NCBI GenBank assembly: GCA_030538185.1
Contig: JAUNUK010000004.1
Span: forward strand, 124,001 to 188,000
Direction of reading: 5' to 3'
Source of the DNA: Actinomycetaceae bacterium
Lineage (GTDB): Bacteria > Actinomycetota > Actinomycetes > Actinomycetales > Actinomycetaceae
DNA: 64,000 bases
The notes beneath the pieces are model-generated. The model worked only from the letters and a program-made list of their open reading frames with translations. It was not told where the DNA came from and did not search any database. The position numbers and the translations under genes are program-made. Below are positions 47,825 through 56,852 of the stretch, piece by piece; position 1 is the stretch's first letter, and each line of letters starts with the position of its first letter.

Positions 47825-49153
47825 TCACCGGGGGCGGGGCACGACTTTCACTGTTGCGTCGCTGGGCGCAGGCGGTGCCATGATCTCTTCGGCTTCCGGG
47901 CCGACGATCCCCCGCATGGTTGCACGGTATCTATCCACGGTTGCCTTTGAGATGGTGGCTCCTGGCGGTGCGCCCTGGGCGAAAGCTGCGAAAGGCCACA
48001 CCTTTTGTGCTCCCCTGTCCAAAGCCAAGCCTGTCCACTGTGCCTTGGTAACGGCTGCCCTCGCACCGGGGGTGCCAGGAACCGTGATCTCAAAATACCC
48101 AAGTGTCCCGTATTGGGTGCCCGGCGCCAAGTCGGGTCCCATAGAAGAAAACAGGTTGCCCAGGCCGTAGTAGGTCCACATGCCGCCGCCTCCAACGCCG
48201 CCGGGGGCAACGCCGATCTTTTGCGGAACGTGGACGTGGTGTCCGACGAAGACATCAATGACCCCACTGGCCCCCAGGTCACGCACACGCTTGGCCTGCA
48301 TGGCAGAGATCGGTACCTTGTATTCCATGCCGTCATGCACGGAAGCAATGACGACATCCGCACCCTGCACACGGGCCTGATAGGCGATTTCTACTACGCG
48401 TTGAGTGTCGTTGACATGCACTAGCCAGGGTTCGTTTCGCAGCTCCCTGATGCGCCCTTGGTTGAGGCCGTATGTCATCGAAATGTGCGCAACCTTGATG
48501 GTTCGCCCGTGCTGGGTCACCTCATAAATCTGCGCCACATCTTCTGCTGCGCTGCGTGCCGTACCAACCACACCCATCCCGGCCAGGTCAAAGAGCTCCA
48601 TAGTGTGAACCAGGCCAGCGCGCCCCTTGTCCCACGAGTGGTTCGACGCAGTCGAACACCCGTCATAGCCGACGTGTTGCAGGGCGTGAACAAAATTGTC
48701 TGGCATCCCAAAAGCAGGGAATGTCGAGATCTGGGCAGGCGTCGGGGCAAACATGGCCTCCTGGTGACACAAACCAATCGTGGCAGGCTCAATCCAAGGC
48801 TTTATCGCCTCAATCGTGGACGTGAAATCATATCCGCCAGGTGTGCCCGCGCCCTTGCGTTTCGCGTAGTTCAAGATCGGCGTATGCGGAAGATAATCCC
48901 CAGTCACGGCCACAGAGAAGGTCACATCAGGTAGGGTCGTTGGGCTTTGGGTAGGGCTTTGGGTCGGGCTTGGCTTGTTTTGTGAAGGTATTGCCGAGGG
49001 CGCTGCGTTGACACTGCCTGCAGGAACGATACTCACCGTTTCCTCAGGCTGCGCATCCTTGCTCGGAGCCGTGCTAGAACAACCAGTCAGGCTCAGTGAG
49101 AGAAGCAGTGCCCCAGCGGCGAGCACTGCAAGAGTTTTTTGGGCAGTGGGCAT
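47825..49153 (-). CDS. CapA-family lipoprotein (poly-glutamate-type metallophosphatase fold)
   Basis: A 442-aa secreted lipoprotein (signal ending SLSLTGC, Cys 25) with a Pro/Ser/Thr linker to ~75. The CapA/PgsA-like domain follows: VAVTGDYLPH, then NHSWDKGRAG, VVIASVHDGMEYK and VGHHVHVPQKIG, the spaced Asp/His ligands of the calcineurin-like fold. Family members take part in poly-gamma-glutamate capsule or related wall polymer chemistry. No capB/capC genes are nearby, so a capsule role is uncertain. A -10-like TATAGT lies at 49197-49192 (minus strand). Confidence 0.85.
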   Translation of the reverse strand: MPTAQKTLAVLAAGALLLSLSLTGCSSTAPSKDAQPEETVSIVPAGSVNAAPSAIPSQNKPSPTQSPTQSPTTLPDVTFSVAVTGDYLPHTPILNYAKRKGAGTPGGYDFTSTIEAIKPWIEPATIGLCHQEAMFAPTPAQISTFPAFGMPDNFVHALQHVGYDGCSTASNHSWDKGRAGLVHTMELFDLAGMGVVGTARSAAEDVAQIYEVTQHGRTIKVAHISMTYGLNQGRIRELRNEPWLVHVNDTQRVVEIAYQARVQGADVVIASVHDGMEYKVPISAMQAKRVRDLGASGVIDVFVGHHVHVPQKIGVAPGGVGGGGMWTYYGLGNLFSSMGPDLAPGTQYGTLGYFEITVPGTPGARAAVTKAQWTGLALDRGAQKVWPFAAFAQGAPPGATISKATVDRYRATMRGIVGPEAEEIMAPPAPSDATVKVVPRPR

Positions 49154-49294
49154 GCGCCAATCGTAGCAAGAACTAGATTTTTGAGGTAGGCACTATACAA
49201 GAGGGCTACCCTTTCGGGATTGATGAGGGAGTACTTATTGCTATACACGACAGCATCCCCATGCCTGCATGCATCCTGCAGGCCCTAATGCCAG

Positions 49295-50356
49295 CTACTT
49301 TGTGTGATGCGCAACCGCCGCAGCCATGTGTGCCACGTGTTCTGCCTTACCGCTGAGCACTATGTACTCGGTGTTCTTGGTGTGCGATATTTTTCCGACT
49401 TTCTCGCCCGCAGGATCATAGATCCCGATAATCGCACCGACGTATCTTTTGTGGTCGAAGGCCAAAACCTCGACGGTGTCCCCGCGTGCCTTGCACATCT
49501 CTACCAGTTCCTCAATCGACACATAACCCTCGTTTGAGAAACTGATGACCAGGGTCTGCGCCTTCACTGCTGCGATTGTGCGCGCAAAGGCAGTGGGCAT
49601 CTGGCGTTTCTTATTGAATACGCTTTTGGTTTCCTCGTCGCGGGCGTCCAGACGTTTACACGCAATCCCATAATGCTCGGGGTGATCCCAACGAATCAGG
49701 GTCTCCCAAATGTGGTAGTTCGTGAAGTATCGGTGCTGGTTATAGGGTGGATCTAGGTAGGCCAAGTCAACTGGCGGCAAATCCCCCACGAGCTCCAAGG
49801 CGTCGCCTCGGATAGCCCGCCCCGTGCCGGGCGTCAAAACAGGAACCCGAAGCTCCAGGTCTTTCAACGCCCTGGGTGCCCACTCTTTCAGGTACGCCAT
49901 TTGTAGGCCAACCGTTGAATCCACAGCGTCGGCCGCCTCCATCAACGAGGTCAACAGGATTGGGCGAAGATAAGAATCTGCGTACAGGTCATCTATCCCC
50001 TGGCGAATCGCATCGATACGCTGGCCGTTTTTCGGATGAAAATAGCGCGCGTCCTCACAAAAGGTTTTTGTCACGTACCCGCGTACGTCGGGCAGCGCGT
50101 TCAGAGACTCAATCGCCTCTTCAATCTCAACCACATCCACCTGCGTACTGTCCGCCTCCACGTAACACTGCGCCAAGACCTCGGAATACGAGGCAATATC
50201 CACTGCGTAAACAAAGGCACCTCGCCTGCAAAACTCTTGAGCCACCCGAGTTGTGCCCGTAAACAAATCCAAGGCCGTGCGCGCTCCGCTGGCAGACAAG
50301 AGCTCCCCCAAAACCGGCACTAACACCCTTTTTGAGCCCAGGTATTTAATGGCCAC
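49295..50356 (-). CDS. Orphan DNA adenine methyltransferase (D12/Dam class)
   Basis: A 353-aa N6-adenine methylase. IKYLGSKR at the N-terminus and DLFTGTTRVAQEF (SAM loop, FxGxG-like) are followed by a helical target-recognition stretch, then YLDPPYNQHRY with the catalytic DPPY and VISFSNEGY. This order fits the D12 class. GTG 50356 is chosen because the homologous protein starts VAIKYLGSK; GTG 50392 would add 12 residues. No restriction endonuclease is adjacent, so it may be an orphan methylase with a regulatory or phage-defence role. A dispersed-word copy lies just upstream (50400). Confidence 0.88.
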   Translation of the reverse strand: MAIKYLGSKRVLVPVLGELLSASGARTALDLFTGTTRVAQEFCRRGAFVYAVDIASYSEVLAQCYVEADSTQVDVVEIEEAIESLNALPDVRGYVTKTFCEDARYFHPKNGQRIDAIRQGIDDLYADSYLRPILLTSLMEAADAVDSTVGLQMAYLKEWAPRALKDLELRVPVLTPGTGRAIRGDALELVGDLPPVDLAYLDPPYNQHRYFTNYHIWETLIRWDHPEHYGIACKRLDARDEETKSVFNKKRQMPTAFARTIAAVKAQTLVISFSNEGYVSIEELVEMCKARGDTVEVLAFDHKRYVGAIIGIYDPAGEKVGKISHTKNTEYIVLSGKAEHVAHMAAAVAHHTK

Positions 50357-50422
50357 ATCGACCACCCCACCCAAAGCCAGCGCCGCGCCCACATCGAGCC
50401 GCCCTCGGAAATAATAAAACTG

Positions 50423-51349
50423 TCATGAGGCCAACCCGTCTAGCATCCGCATGATCAGTGCTGTCAGGCCGAAGGTCAGCAGCCAGGTTCCCCAGGCCAG
50501 CCCAATGCCCGTGCCGTCCAAAATCCAGGCGTCCAGATCGGCAGGTGTCATGGGGATCGCCCATGAAGTCAGGTTCCGCACCTCCAAAATTACCGAGCCC
50601 AGAGCCAACGCGCCCGCAGCGAGGCTGACCAGCCCTAGCGCAGCAAGCACGGTTTGCGCCCCGTTTGCACCCGCGCGGCCTGCAGAATGTGTGGATGAAT
50701 CCTTGGGTGCCGTGGCCCGTTTCGCGCGTCGCCTTCGCTTCTCATATGGGGCGAGCGCAAGGGTCCAGGTAGCGACCACGAGGATTGCGACGAGAACATC
50801 GGACAGGCGATGCCAACCGTTAGCCAAGACAGATGCGCCCATGAGGGTCGTCAATATGGTCCCTAGCCAGGTGGCAGCGGTGCGCCAAGAATGCGGAACG
50901 ACCATTATGAGGGCCGCCGCGGCAGCTGCGGCAGCGGTCGTGTGCCCAGAAGGCAAGGAATTCACAGTTGCGATATCCACGCCGAGGTCGGGGCGTTGCA
51001 GGATGTAGTGCTTGAGGGCTTGCGTGGTGACATTGGCCCCCACGACCAGCAGGATTGCGCGCGCGGCAAGGGCCCAACGTTTGCGAATCAGCGCAACGGC
51101 TGCGGCTATGGCCATCACCCCGGCGACGATGGGGATGGAAACCAGGTCAAGGAGGTAGGTATCGATCCGCAACAGCGCGCCCTTTGCTGCTTTCGAAGCA
51201 GTGTGCGCCAGGGCATCAAGGTTTTGGCCCGGGACAGTGTAAACACAGACCCAAGTAATAGCTGCGGCAATGGCGGCGTAGAAAGTGGAAAGCCCAACGC
51301 GCTTAATGCGCTTGAAGGCCATGCTGTTTTTTATCTCACGCCAAGACAC
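50423..51349 (-). CDS. PAP2-superfamily membrane phosphatase
   Basis: A 308-aa protein with about six to eight helices. The PAP2 signature is in order: KHYILQRP (KxxxxxxRP), SLPSGHTT (PSGH) and NGWHRLSDVL (R/HxxxD-type). It would dephosphorylate a lipid phosphate such as undecaprenyl diphosphate or phosphatidylglycerol phosphate on the outer face. GTG start 51349 with GGGGGAC close upstream. It runs in the same direction as the methylase that follows and may be cotranscribed. Confidence 0.88.
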   Translation of the reverse strand: MSWREIKNSMAFKRIKRVGLSTFYAAIAAAITWVCVYTVPGQNLDALAHTASKAAKGALLRIDTYLLDLVSIPIVAGVMAIAAAVALIRKRWALAARAILLVVGANVTTQALKHYILQRPDLGVDIATVNSLPSGHTTAAAAAAAALIMVVPHSWRTAATWLGTILTTLMGASVLANGWHRLSDVLVAILVVATWTLALAPYEKRRRRAKRATAPKDSSTHSAGRAGANGAQTVLAALGLVSLAAGALALGSVILEVRNLTSWAIPMTPADLDAWILDGTGIGLAWGTWLLTFGLTALIMRMLDGLAS

Positions 51350-51361
51350 GTCCCCCAGCCT

Positions 51362-51450
51362 AGCTGAGTGTATCGGTCGTGTTGTGACTGTATCGGTGGG
51401 AGGCGTTCCAGGCGATATGCTCAGGACCCCACCGATACAGTCAGCACAAG
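51362..51450. repeat. Inverted-end repeat element, copy 2 of 3
   Basis: An 89-bp element with AGCTGAGTGTATCGGT at one end and ACCGATACAGTCAGC at the other; TGACTGTATCGGTGGGAGG is repeated internally. It shares ~85% of positions by eye with copy 3 and with the reverse complement of copy 1. It lies between the monooxygenase 3' end and the PAP2 start. Confidence 0.88.
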
Positions 51451-51470
51451 AGGGAGCTAGTTATAGGGAG

Positions 51471-53342
51471 TTAGTTTTGGGGAAGGAAGATTCCTTCGAA
51501 GAACTTGGACAATTCCTCGGTGGCATCCAGGGGCAGGACGTGGGCCACGTACTGATCAGGACGCACCACGACGACAACGCCGTCGCGGCTCACACCACGA
51601 CCCTCAAAGATATCGTCAGCCGTATCTACAGCAAAGACGTTCTCCCAGTTGTTCAAGGCGAAGGGCCCGTTGGCAGGTTTGAAGACCTCGGGCACATCGG
51701 TGATCTCGAAGTCGTGAACGCCTTGTTGGTAAATAACCTTGACGTCGAACAAGGAGTTCACATCGGCCCCGGCCGCGGTGTATCGCTTCAAGGGGCCGGC
51801 CTCGGAGCCCAACCACTGTCCCCACTGGGCCAGCTTGGAACCTGCGTCCCCTGCGGGGGCCTTGTCGGCGAAAGCGTACAAACGCCAGCGTCCGTCGGCC
51901 TCGGCCAGGTGTCCCAGGTGTTTGGGTACCGCGTCACTGCGACGCACCACGCCGTAGGACTTAAAGCGCCTGCCAACAGGGAATCCTGTTGCTAAGTCTT
52001 GGTGTGTACCCGCACCTGTCAACACAGAAGGCTTGTAGTGCGTACCGAACCCAGCGGGGAACTCCCACGTGGACACGTAGAAGTCCTCAATCGATTCGGC
52101 CGAGCCGCGCGTGGACCCGGCATCGGCCATGCGATAAGACCACTCGCGGTCGAAGTCAATCAGATCCTGGGCTATGGCCTGGCGTTCCGCCGTGTAGGTC
52201 TCAAGTAAGGACTCTGGGCTTTGGCTGCGCAGTACTTGCGCCAGTTTCCAGGCCAGGTTGAAGCCGTCTTGCATGGACACATTCATGCCCTGCCCGGCCT
52301 TAGCCGAGTGCGTATGGCAGGCATCCCCGGCAATAAACACCCTGGGGGTCCGCGTGCCGACCTCGGCGGTGGGCACGTCGTCGAAGCGGTCGGTCACCCT
52401 GTGTCCCACCTCGTAAACAGACCACCACGCCACGTTTTTAACGTCTATCGAGTAAGGCGCCATAATCGCGTTGCACTTGCGCAAGATTTCTTCCAGGGGA
52501 GTCTTACGCACCTGACCGTCGTCGCCCTCGGGAACCTCGCCCAGGTCAACATAGGTCCTAAAGAGGTAGCCGCCCTCGCGCGGGATGTGCAAGATCGAGC
52601 CCTTGGACGAGTGAATAATGCACTTGGTGCGGATATCCGGGAAATCGGTTGTGGCTAGGACATCGGCAACGCCCCAAGCATGGTTTGAAATCCCACCCAG
52701 GTGCTGAGCACCGATGGCCTTGCGCACCAGCGAGTGCGCCCCGTCAGCACCCAAGGCGTACTTGGCGCGAATCACGCGTTCAACGCCCTCCGCATTTTTG
52801 ACCGTAGCAACCACTGGGTAGTCGCCCTCGGCAATCTCGAGGGAGGTGGTCTCCCAGCCGTAATGCGGTTCTAGACGGGCGGGTGCACGCTGTGCGAACT
52901 CGGCGAAGTAATCCAGGACTCGGGCCTGGTTGACAATCAGGTGCGGGAATTCTGAAATCCCCGTCGGATCGTCAGCCGTGACTTTGGCCCGCACGATGTT
53001 TTCGGGTTTATTCGGGTCGGCCTTCCAGAAGGCTGTTTCGGTAATCTGATAGGCCTCTTGGATGATTTGCGGCGCAAAGCCAAATGCCTGAAAGGTCTCA
53101 ACTGAACGTGCCGCGATGCCGTCAGCATGTCCAAGGATGAGGCGGTGAGGGCGGCGTTCGACCAAAACAGTGCGGATGTCCGGGAACATCGCTAGCTGGG
53201 CTGCGGTTATCATGCCCGCTGGTCCTGCCCCGATGATCAGGACATCAGCGGTTTCCGGCACGCTGGCAGAGTCGACGGTTTGCCCAGGAGAGGGTAATAC
53301 GCGTGGGTTTTCGGATACGTATCCGTGGTGGTGGAATTGCAT
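51471..53342 (-). CDS. FAD-dependent aromatic hydroxylase (phenol 2-monooxygenase / 3-hydroxybenzoate 4-monooxygenase family)
   Basis: A 623-aa single-component flavin hydroxylase. The FAD loop is LIIGAGPAGMITAAQL, the NADPH/FAD DG motif is ALGADGAHSLVR and the second FAD motif is RVFIAGDACHTHSAKAGQGM; the C-terminal ~170 residues are the thioredoxin-like dimerisation domain of this family. It is divergent from the transporter and pathway genes. Given the homoprotocatechuate dioxygenase downstream, it most likely hydroxylates 3- or 4-hydroxyphenylacetate to 3,4-dihydroxyphenylacetate. That would replace the usual two-component HpaBC, which is absent. Start ATG with AAGGAAGAG upstream. Substrate is inference. 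Confidence 0.85.
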   Translation of the reverse strand: MQFHHHGYVSENPRVLPSPGQTVDSASVPETADVLIIGAGPAGMITAAQLAMFPDIRTVLVERRPHRLILGHADGIAARSVETFQAFGFAPQIIQEAYQITETAFWKADPNKPENIVRAKVTADDPTGISEFPHLIVNQARVLDYFAEFAQRAPARLEPHYGWETTSLEIAEGDYPVVATVKNAEGVERVIRAKYALGADGAHSLVRKAIGAQHLGGISNHAWGVADVLATTDFPDIRTKCIIHSSKGSILHIPREGGYLFRTYVDLGEVPEGDDGQVRKTPLEEILRKCNAIMAPYSIDVKNVAWWSVYEVGHRVTDRFDDVPTAEVGTRTPRVFIAGDACHTHSAKAGQGMNVSMQDGFNLAWKLAQVLRSQSPESLLETYTAERQAIAQDLIDFDREWSYRMADAGSTRGSAESIEDFYVSTWEFPAGFGTHYKPSVLTGAGTHQDLATGFPVGRRFKSYGVVRRSDAVPKHLGHLAEADGRWRLYAFADKAPAGDAGSKLAQWGQWLGSEAGPLKRYTAAGADVNSLFDVKVIYQQGVHDFEITDVPEVFKPANGPFALNNWENVFAVDTADDIFEGRGVSRDGVVVVVRPDQYVAHVLPLDATEELSKFFEGIFLPQN

Positions 53343-53402
53343 TTTCTCTTCCTTAGCTCAGTGGTGGGCAACGCTGCCGCCACACCAAACGGAATATCTG
53401 AA

Positions 53403-53414
53403 ATAATATACGAT
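53403..53414. promoter_or_regulatory. Putative GntR operator, monooxygenase side
   Basis: ATAATATACGAT (reverse complement ATCGTATATTAT) lies ~60 bp upstream of the monooxygenase start and matches half-sites of the larger palindrome at 53655-53682. In the shared intergenic region it would let one regulator control both directions. Confidence 0.55.
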
Positions 53415-53617
53415 TCTTTTCGGGTGTCAAGGGGAAGTTTGCCTCTACTTTGGTTTCCCTATAGGTGCGCAGGTGGGCTCAGCTTTTGCGGCTATATTTT
53501 GCCGAGGGCGAGGACGCATCCCAGGAAATGCGGCGATTATCGGGGATTCTGTTTCCCACTAAACGCCATGGTCCAGGGCATTCCCGTGGGCAAATTTTGC
53601 GAATTTTCTAAAATCGC

Positions 53618-53682
53618 TTGACATGCTTCAGAGATTCCGTAAGACTGTACTTCAAAATCGTATATGATCTCGTACACGATTT
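53618..53682 (+). promoter_or_regulatory. Promoter and operator of the homoprotocatechuate operon
   Basis: TTGACA (53618-53623) and TAAGAC (53640-53645) are 16 bp apart. Just downstream is a 28-bp imperfect palindrome (53655-53682), AAATCGT at one end and ACGATTT at the other; each half is a near-palindrome (ATCGTATATGAT and CTCGTACACGAT). A FadR-type GntR dimer pair bound there would block transcription. The rest of the 400-bp divergent region holds one word copy (53502) and no gene. Confidence 0.65.
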
Positions 53683-53742
53683 GGACATTGCCGTGATTCC
53701 AAAGAAGGAATCCGTGCCCTATATGACTTCAAAGGAGGGCCC

Positions 53743-55179
53743 ATGGCCACCCAGACCCCCACAGAAAACCGTCTGGTCCTAGACCAAACGAAAAAAGAAG
53801 ACCGCCGCGTTGCACTGGCCACTCTGGTTGGAACCGCTATCGAGTGGTACGACTACTTCATTTACGCCTCAGCCGCGGCCCTGGTACTTGTCCCCCTGTT
53901 CTTTGAGCCCTTCAAAGAAACCTACGGTGCTGTCGCCGGACAAATCCTGGCCTTCGCAACCGTGGGCGTATCCTTCTTCTTCCGCCCCTTGGGCGCCATG
54001 GTCGCAGGACACCTGGGCGACAAGCTGGGTCGCAAAATCATGTTGGTTGTCACCCTGATCTTGATGGGAGCAGCCACCACGCTTATTGGCCTACTTCCAA
54101 CATACGCAAGCGCAGGGATGCTTGCCCCGGTCCTCCTCGTGGCATTGCGCATCCTGCAAGGCTTTAGCGCCGGTGGCGAATGGGGTGGAGCTGCCCTGAT
54201 GGCCGTGGAACACGCACCGACTGAAAAACGAGGCCTCTTCGGCGGATTCCCCCAAATCGGTGTACCCGTAGGGATGCTCATGGCCACCGCTGTTTTGGGC
54301 ATCATGTCAGCAGTCACCACCGAAGAACAGTTCTTGGCATGGGGGTGGCGAGTGCCTTTCATCTTGTCCCTGGGCCTGGTTGTTGTGGGCATTTGGATCC
54401 GCAAAGGCGTCCAAGAATCCCCTGTCTTCCAAGAGATCAAGAAGAGCGAAGAAAAAGTCCACCTGCCTTTGGTCCAAATGTTCAAATACTCCGGCAAGCA
54501 GGTTGCCTTGGGTGCCCTGACCTTCGCGGGCAATAGCGCCATGGGCTACATGATCACCGGCGGCTACATCCTGGCCTACACCACCCAGCACCTAGAAGTG
54601 CCCCGAACGACCATGTTGAACCTGGTCACCTTAGCTGCAGCCGCCTGGGTCGTCACCACCCTGTTTGCCGCCAAGCTATCCGACAAGATCACACGCCAAC
54701 GCACCTTCCAAATCGGTTTCGTGCTGCAACTGATCTGGCTGCTGCCCATGTTTTTATTGATCGACACAGCCCGCCCCTGGATTATCGCATTGTCTATGGT
54801 TACAGCCACCCTTGGCCTGGGCATGACCTACGGGCCGACCTCGGCAATGTTTGCTGAAATGTTCCCCGCAAAGGTTCGCTATTCGGGGGCAGGAATTACC
54901 TATGCCTTTGGCTCCATCATTGGCGGCGCCTTCGCTCCTATGATTGCTGCGGCCCTGTTTGCCAAGTTCGGCACCAATGTCGCCGTTGTGGGATACCTGA
55001 TGACCTTCAGCCTTATCGGCCTCATAGCCGTGTCGGTGTTGAAGGACCGCACAGGGGGCGCACTTGATGCCTCGGCCACCGACATTGAAGGCCAAGCCCA
55101 GCTGGAAGCGGCCTTAGCCAAGGGCGCAGAAGACATGGGCGCTCGCAGCGTTACCTTCGACCAAGACTCCGGCTACTGA
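53743..55179 (+). CDS. MFS transporter, metabolite:H+ symporter family
   Basis: A 478-aa, 12-helix importer. The start (RRVALATLVGTAIEWYDYFIY) and GDKLGRK loop, with FSAGGEWGGAALMAVEHAP, are signatures of the MHS subfamily (ShiA, ProP, PcaT-like). AAAGGAGGGCCC precedes the ATG. First gene of the pathway operon, so it probably imports the hydroxyphenylacetate substrate. The C-terminal ~35 residues are hydrophilic. Confidence 0.9.
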   Translation: MATQTPTENRLVLDQTKKEDRRVALATLVGTAIEWYDYFIYASAAALVLVPLFFEPFKETYGAVAGQILAFATVGVSFFFRPLGAMVAGHLGDKLGRKIMLVVTLILMGAATTLIGLLPTYASAGMLAPVLLVALRILQGFSAGGEWGGAALMAVEHAPTEKRGLFGGFPQIGVPVGMLMATAVLGIMSAVTTEEQFLAWGWRVPFILSLGLVVVGIWIRKGVQESPVFQEIKKSEEKVHLPLVQMFKYSGKQVALGALTFAGNSAMGYMITGGYILAYTTQHLEVPRTTMLNLVTLAAAAWVVTTLFAAKLSDKITRQRTFQIGFVLQLIWLLPMFLLIDTARPWIIALSMVTATLGLGMTYGPTSAMFAEMFPAKVRYSGAGITYAFGSIIGGAFAPMIAAALFAKFGTNVAVVGYLMTFSLIGLIAVSVLKDRTGGALDASATDIEGQAQLEAALAKGAEDMGARSVTFDQDSGY

Positions 55180-55184
55180 CAGAC

Positions 55185-55232
55185 TCTCCGGGTGTTTCGT
55201 AGGCGTCCGTCTGCCTGCGGGACACCCGGAGA
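55185..55232 (+). other. Intercistronic stem-loop after the transporter gene
   Basis: TCTCCGGGTGT (55185-55195) pairs with ACACCCGGAGA (55222-55232) around a 26-nt loop; no T-run follows. Likely an mRNA processing or stabilising hairpin that sets transporter and enzyme levels apart. Confidence 0.6.
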
Positions 55233-55296
55233 CCGGGACCCTCGGACAACCGAGCCAAGAACCTAGCCAAGAAAACTCGCAGAAAGGCGATCACAG

Positions 55297-56793
55297 ATGG
55301 ACAACCTCACAGAAGCTCTAGGCACACGCCCAGGCAAGATCATCGCCGTGCATCTGTCGTACCGATCGCGTGCCCTTCAACGCGGCCGCACCCCGGCACA
55401 TGCCTCGTACTTTATGAAGGCATCGTCTTCCTTGGCTGGTTCGGGTGAGGTCACGCAACCGGCAGGCACTGAACTGTTGGGTTTTGAAGGCGAAGTCGCA
55501 GCCATCATCGGCACGCCCGCCCGCAATATCAGCCCCGAAGACGGCTGGGCGCACGTCGGCTGGGTCACCGCATCCAATGACCTGGGCTTACACGATCTGC
55601 GCGCGGCGGATAAAGGCTCCAATGTGCGCTCCAAATCAGGTGACGGTTACACCGCACTGGGCCCTGCCTTGATCGACGCCCGCTCAGTCCAAGAAGACGG
55701 GCTGCGTGTGCGCACCTGGCTGGACGGCGAAGTGGTCCAAGACGACACCACGGCAGGAATGCTCTTTACGATTGGCGCAATCGTTGCAGATTTATCGCGC
55801 GTTATGACATTGGAGGTCGGCGACGTCATCTTGACCGGCACACCCGCCGGGGCGTCCGTGGCAGGGGTGGGACAGGTCATCGAGGTCGAGGTCTCGTCCA
55901 CAGAGGATCCCTCGCTGACCTCGGGGCGCTTGCGCACCACCGTCGTTTCGGGACCCGCCTTAGCACCCTGGGGTAGCCCCCCTGAGGTTGACGACAAACA
56001 GAGGATTGACGCCTGGGGCAGCATCGAAGCGGCCAGACTTTCCGGGAATATTGCCGAGGGCGACACGCAAGCAGCCTTCGAGTTGACCGATGACTTGCGA
56101 CGCAGGCTACTGAACGTAGGTGTTGCAACGCTGTCAGCCCAACTGCGTGCGCGGGGTTTCAACGAGGTGTCTATAGACGGTGTTGGAACTCTTGCCCCTG
56201 GCAAGAAGATGGTGGGACGGGCACGCACCTTGCGCTACCTGCCCTACCGCAAGGACCTTTTCGAGGCGCGCGGTGGAGGATACAACGCGCAAAAACGCGC
56301 CATTAACACCGTAGAGCCTGGCGAGGTCCTGGTCATGTCGGCCCGAGGCGTGGACAACGCAGGGACCATCGGCGACATTTTGGCACTGCGCGCCCAGGTC
56401 AGAGGGGCAGCCGGGATCATTACGGATGGTTGTGCTAGGGATTACTCCCTGGTGGGCGCCCTGGACATTCCAGTGTGGGCAGCGGGTCCTCACCCTGCCG
56501 TCCTGGGGCGCCACCACATTCCCTGGGAAACCGACGTAGACATCGACTGCGGCGGTGCTCTTGTCCGGGTGGGCGATGTGATCGTCGCCGACGATGACGG
56601 CCCAATCGTCATCCCACCGCACCTGGTCATTGAGGTCCTTGAAGCGGCAGAAAAACAGGAAGCCGAGGAGGAATTCATCGTCGAGATGGTGCGCAAGGGC
56701 GAATCCGTCGACGGCCTGTACCCCCTTGGACCTCAATGGCGCTTGCGTTACGAGGAGTGGCGATCATCCAAGAACAAAGGCCAGGCTACGTGA
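55297..56793 (+). CDS. Fused HpaG-like FAH decarboxylase/isomerase and RraA-like domain protein
   Basis: A 498-aa two-domain enzyme. Residues 1-~225 are fumarylacetoacetate hydrolase fold: FEGEVAAIIGTPARNI with metal-binding Glu residues, ASNDLGLHDLR and DVILTGTPAGAS, as in HpaG, which decarboxylates and isomerises 5-oxopent-3-ene-1,2,5-tricarboxylate. Residues ~258-490 are RraA fold (GVATLSAQLRARGFN, then GIITDGCARD with the RraA Arg-Asp), a family that includes 4-hydroxy-4-methyl-2-oxoglutarate aldolases and oxaloacetate decarboxylases. The dispersed word (56054) lies in the linker. AAAGGCG is upstream of the ATG. RraA could add a second decarboxylase or retro-aldol activity. Confidence 0.88.
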   Translation: MDNLTEALGTRPGKIIAVHLSYRSRALQRGRTPAHASYFMKASSSLAGSGEVTQPAGTELLGFEGEVAAIIGTPARNISPEDGWAHVGWVTASNDLGLHDLRAADKGSNVRSKSGDGYTALGPALIDARSVQEDGLRVRTWLDGEVVQDDTTAGMLFTIGAIVADLSRVMTLEVGDVILTGTPAGASVAGVGQVIEVEVSSTEDPSLTSGRLRTTVVSGPALAPWGSPPEVDDKQRIDAWGSIEAARLSGNIAEGDTQAAFELTDDLRRRLLNVGVATLSAQLRARGFNEVSIDGVGTLAPGKKMVGRARTLRYLPYRKDLFEARGGGYNAQKRAINTVEPGEVLVMSARGVDNAGTIGDILALRAQVRGAAGIITDGCARDYSLVGALDIPVWAAGPHPAVLGRHHIPWETDVDIDCGGALVRVGDVIVADDDGPIVIPPHLVIEVLEAAEKQEAEEEFIVEMVRKGESVDGLYPLGPQWRLRYEEWRSSKNKGQAT

Positions 56794-56852
56794 GAAACCG
56801 CCCTCGGCAATAGAAAAACCAAACGAAACCCAGACAATAAAGGACAAGAAAA

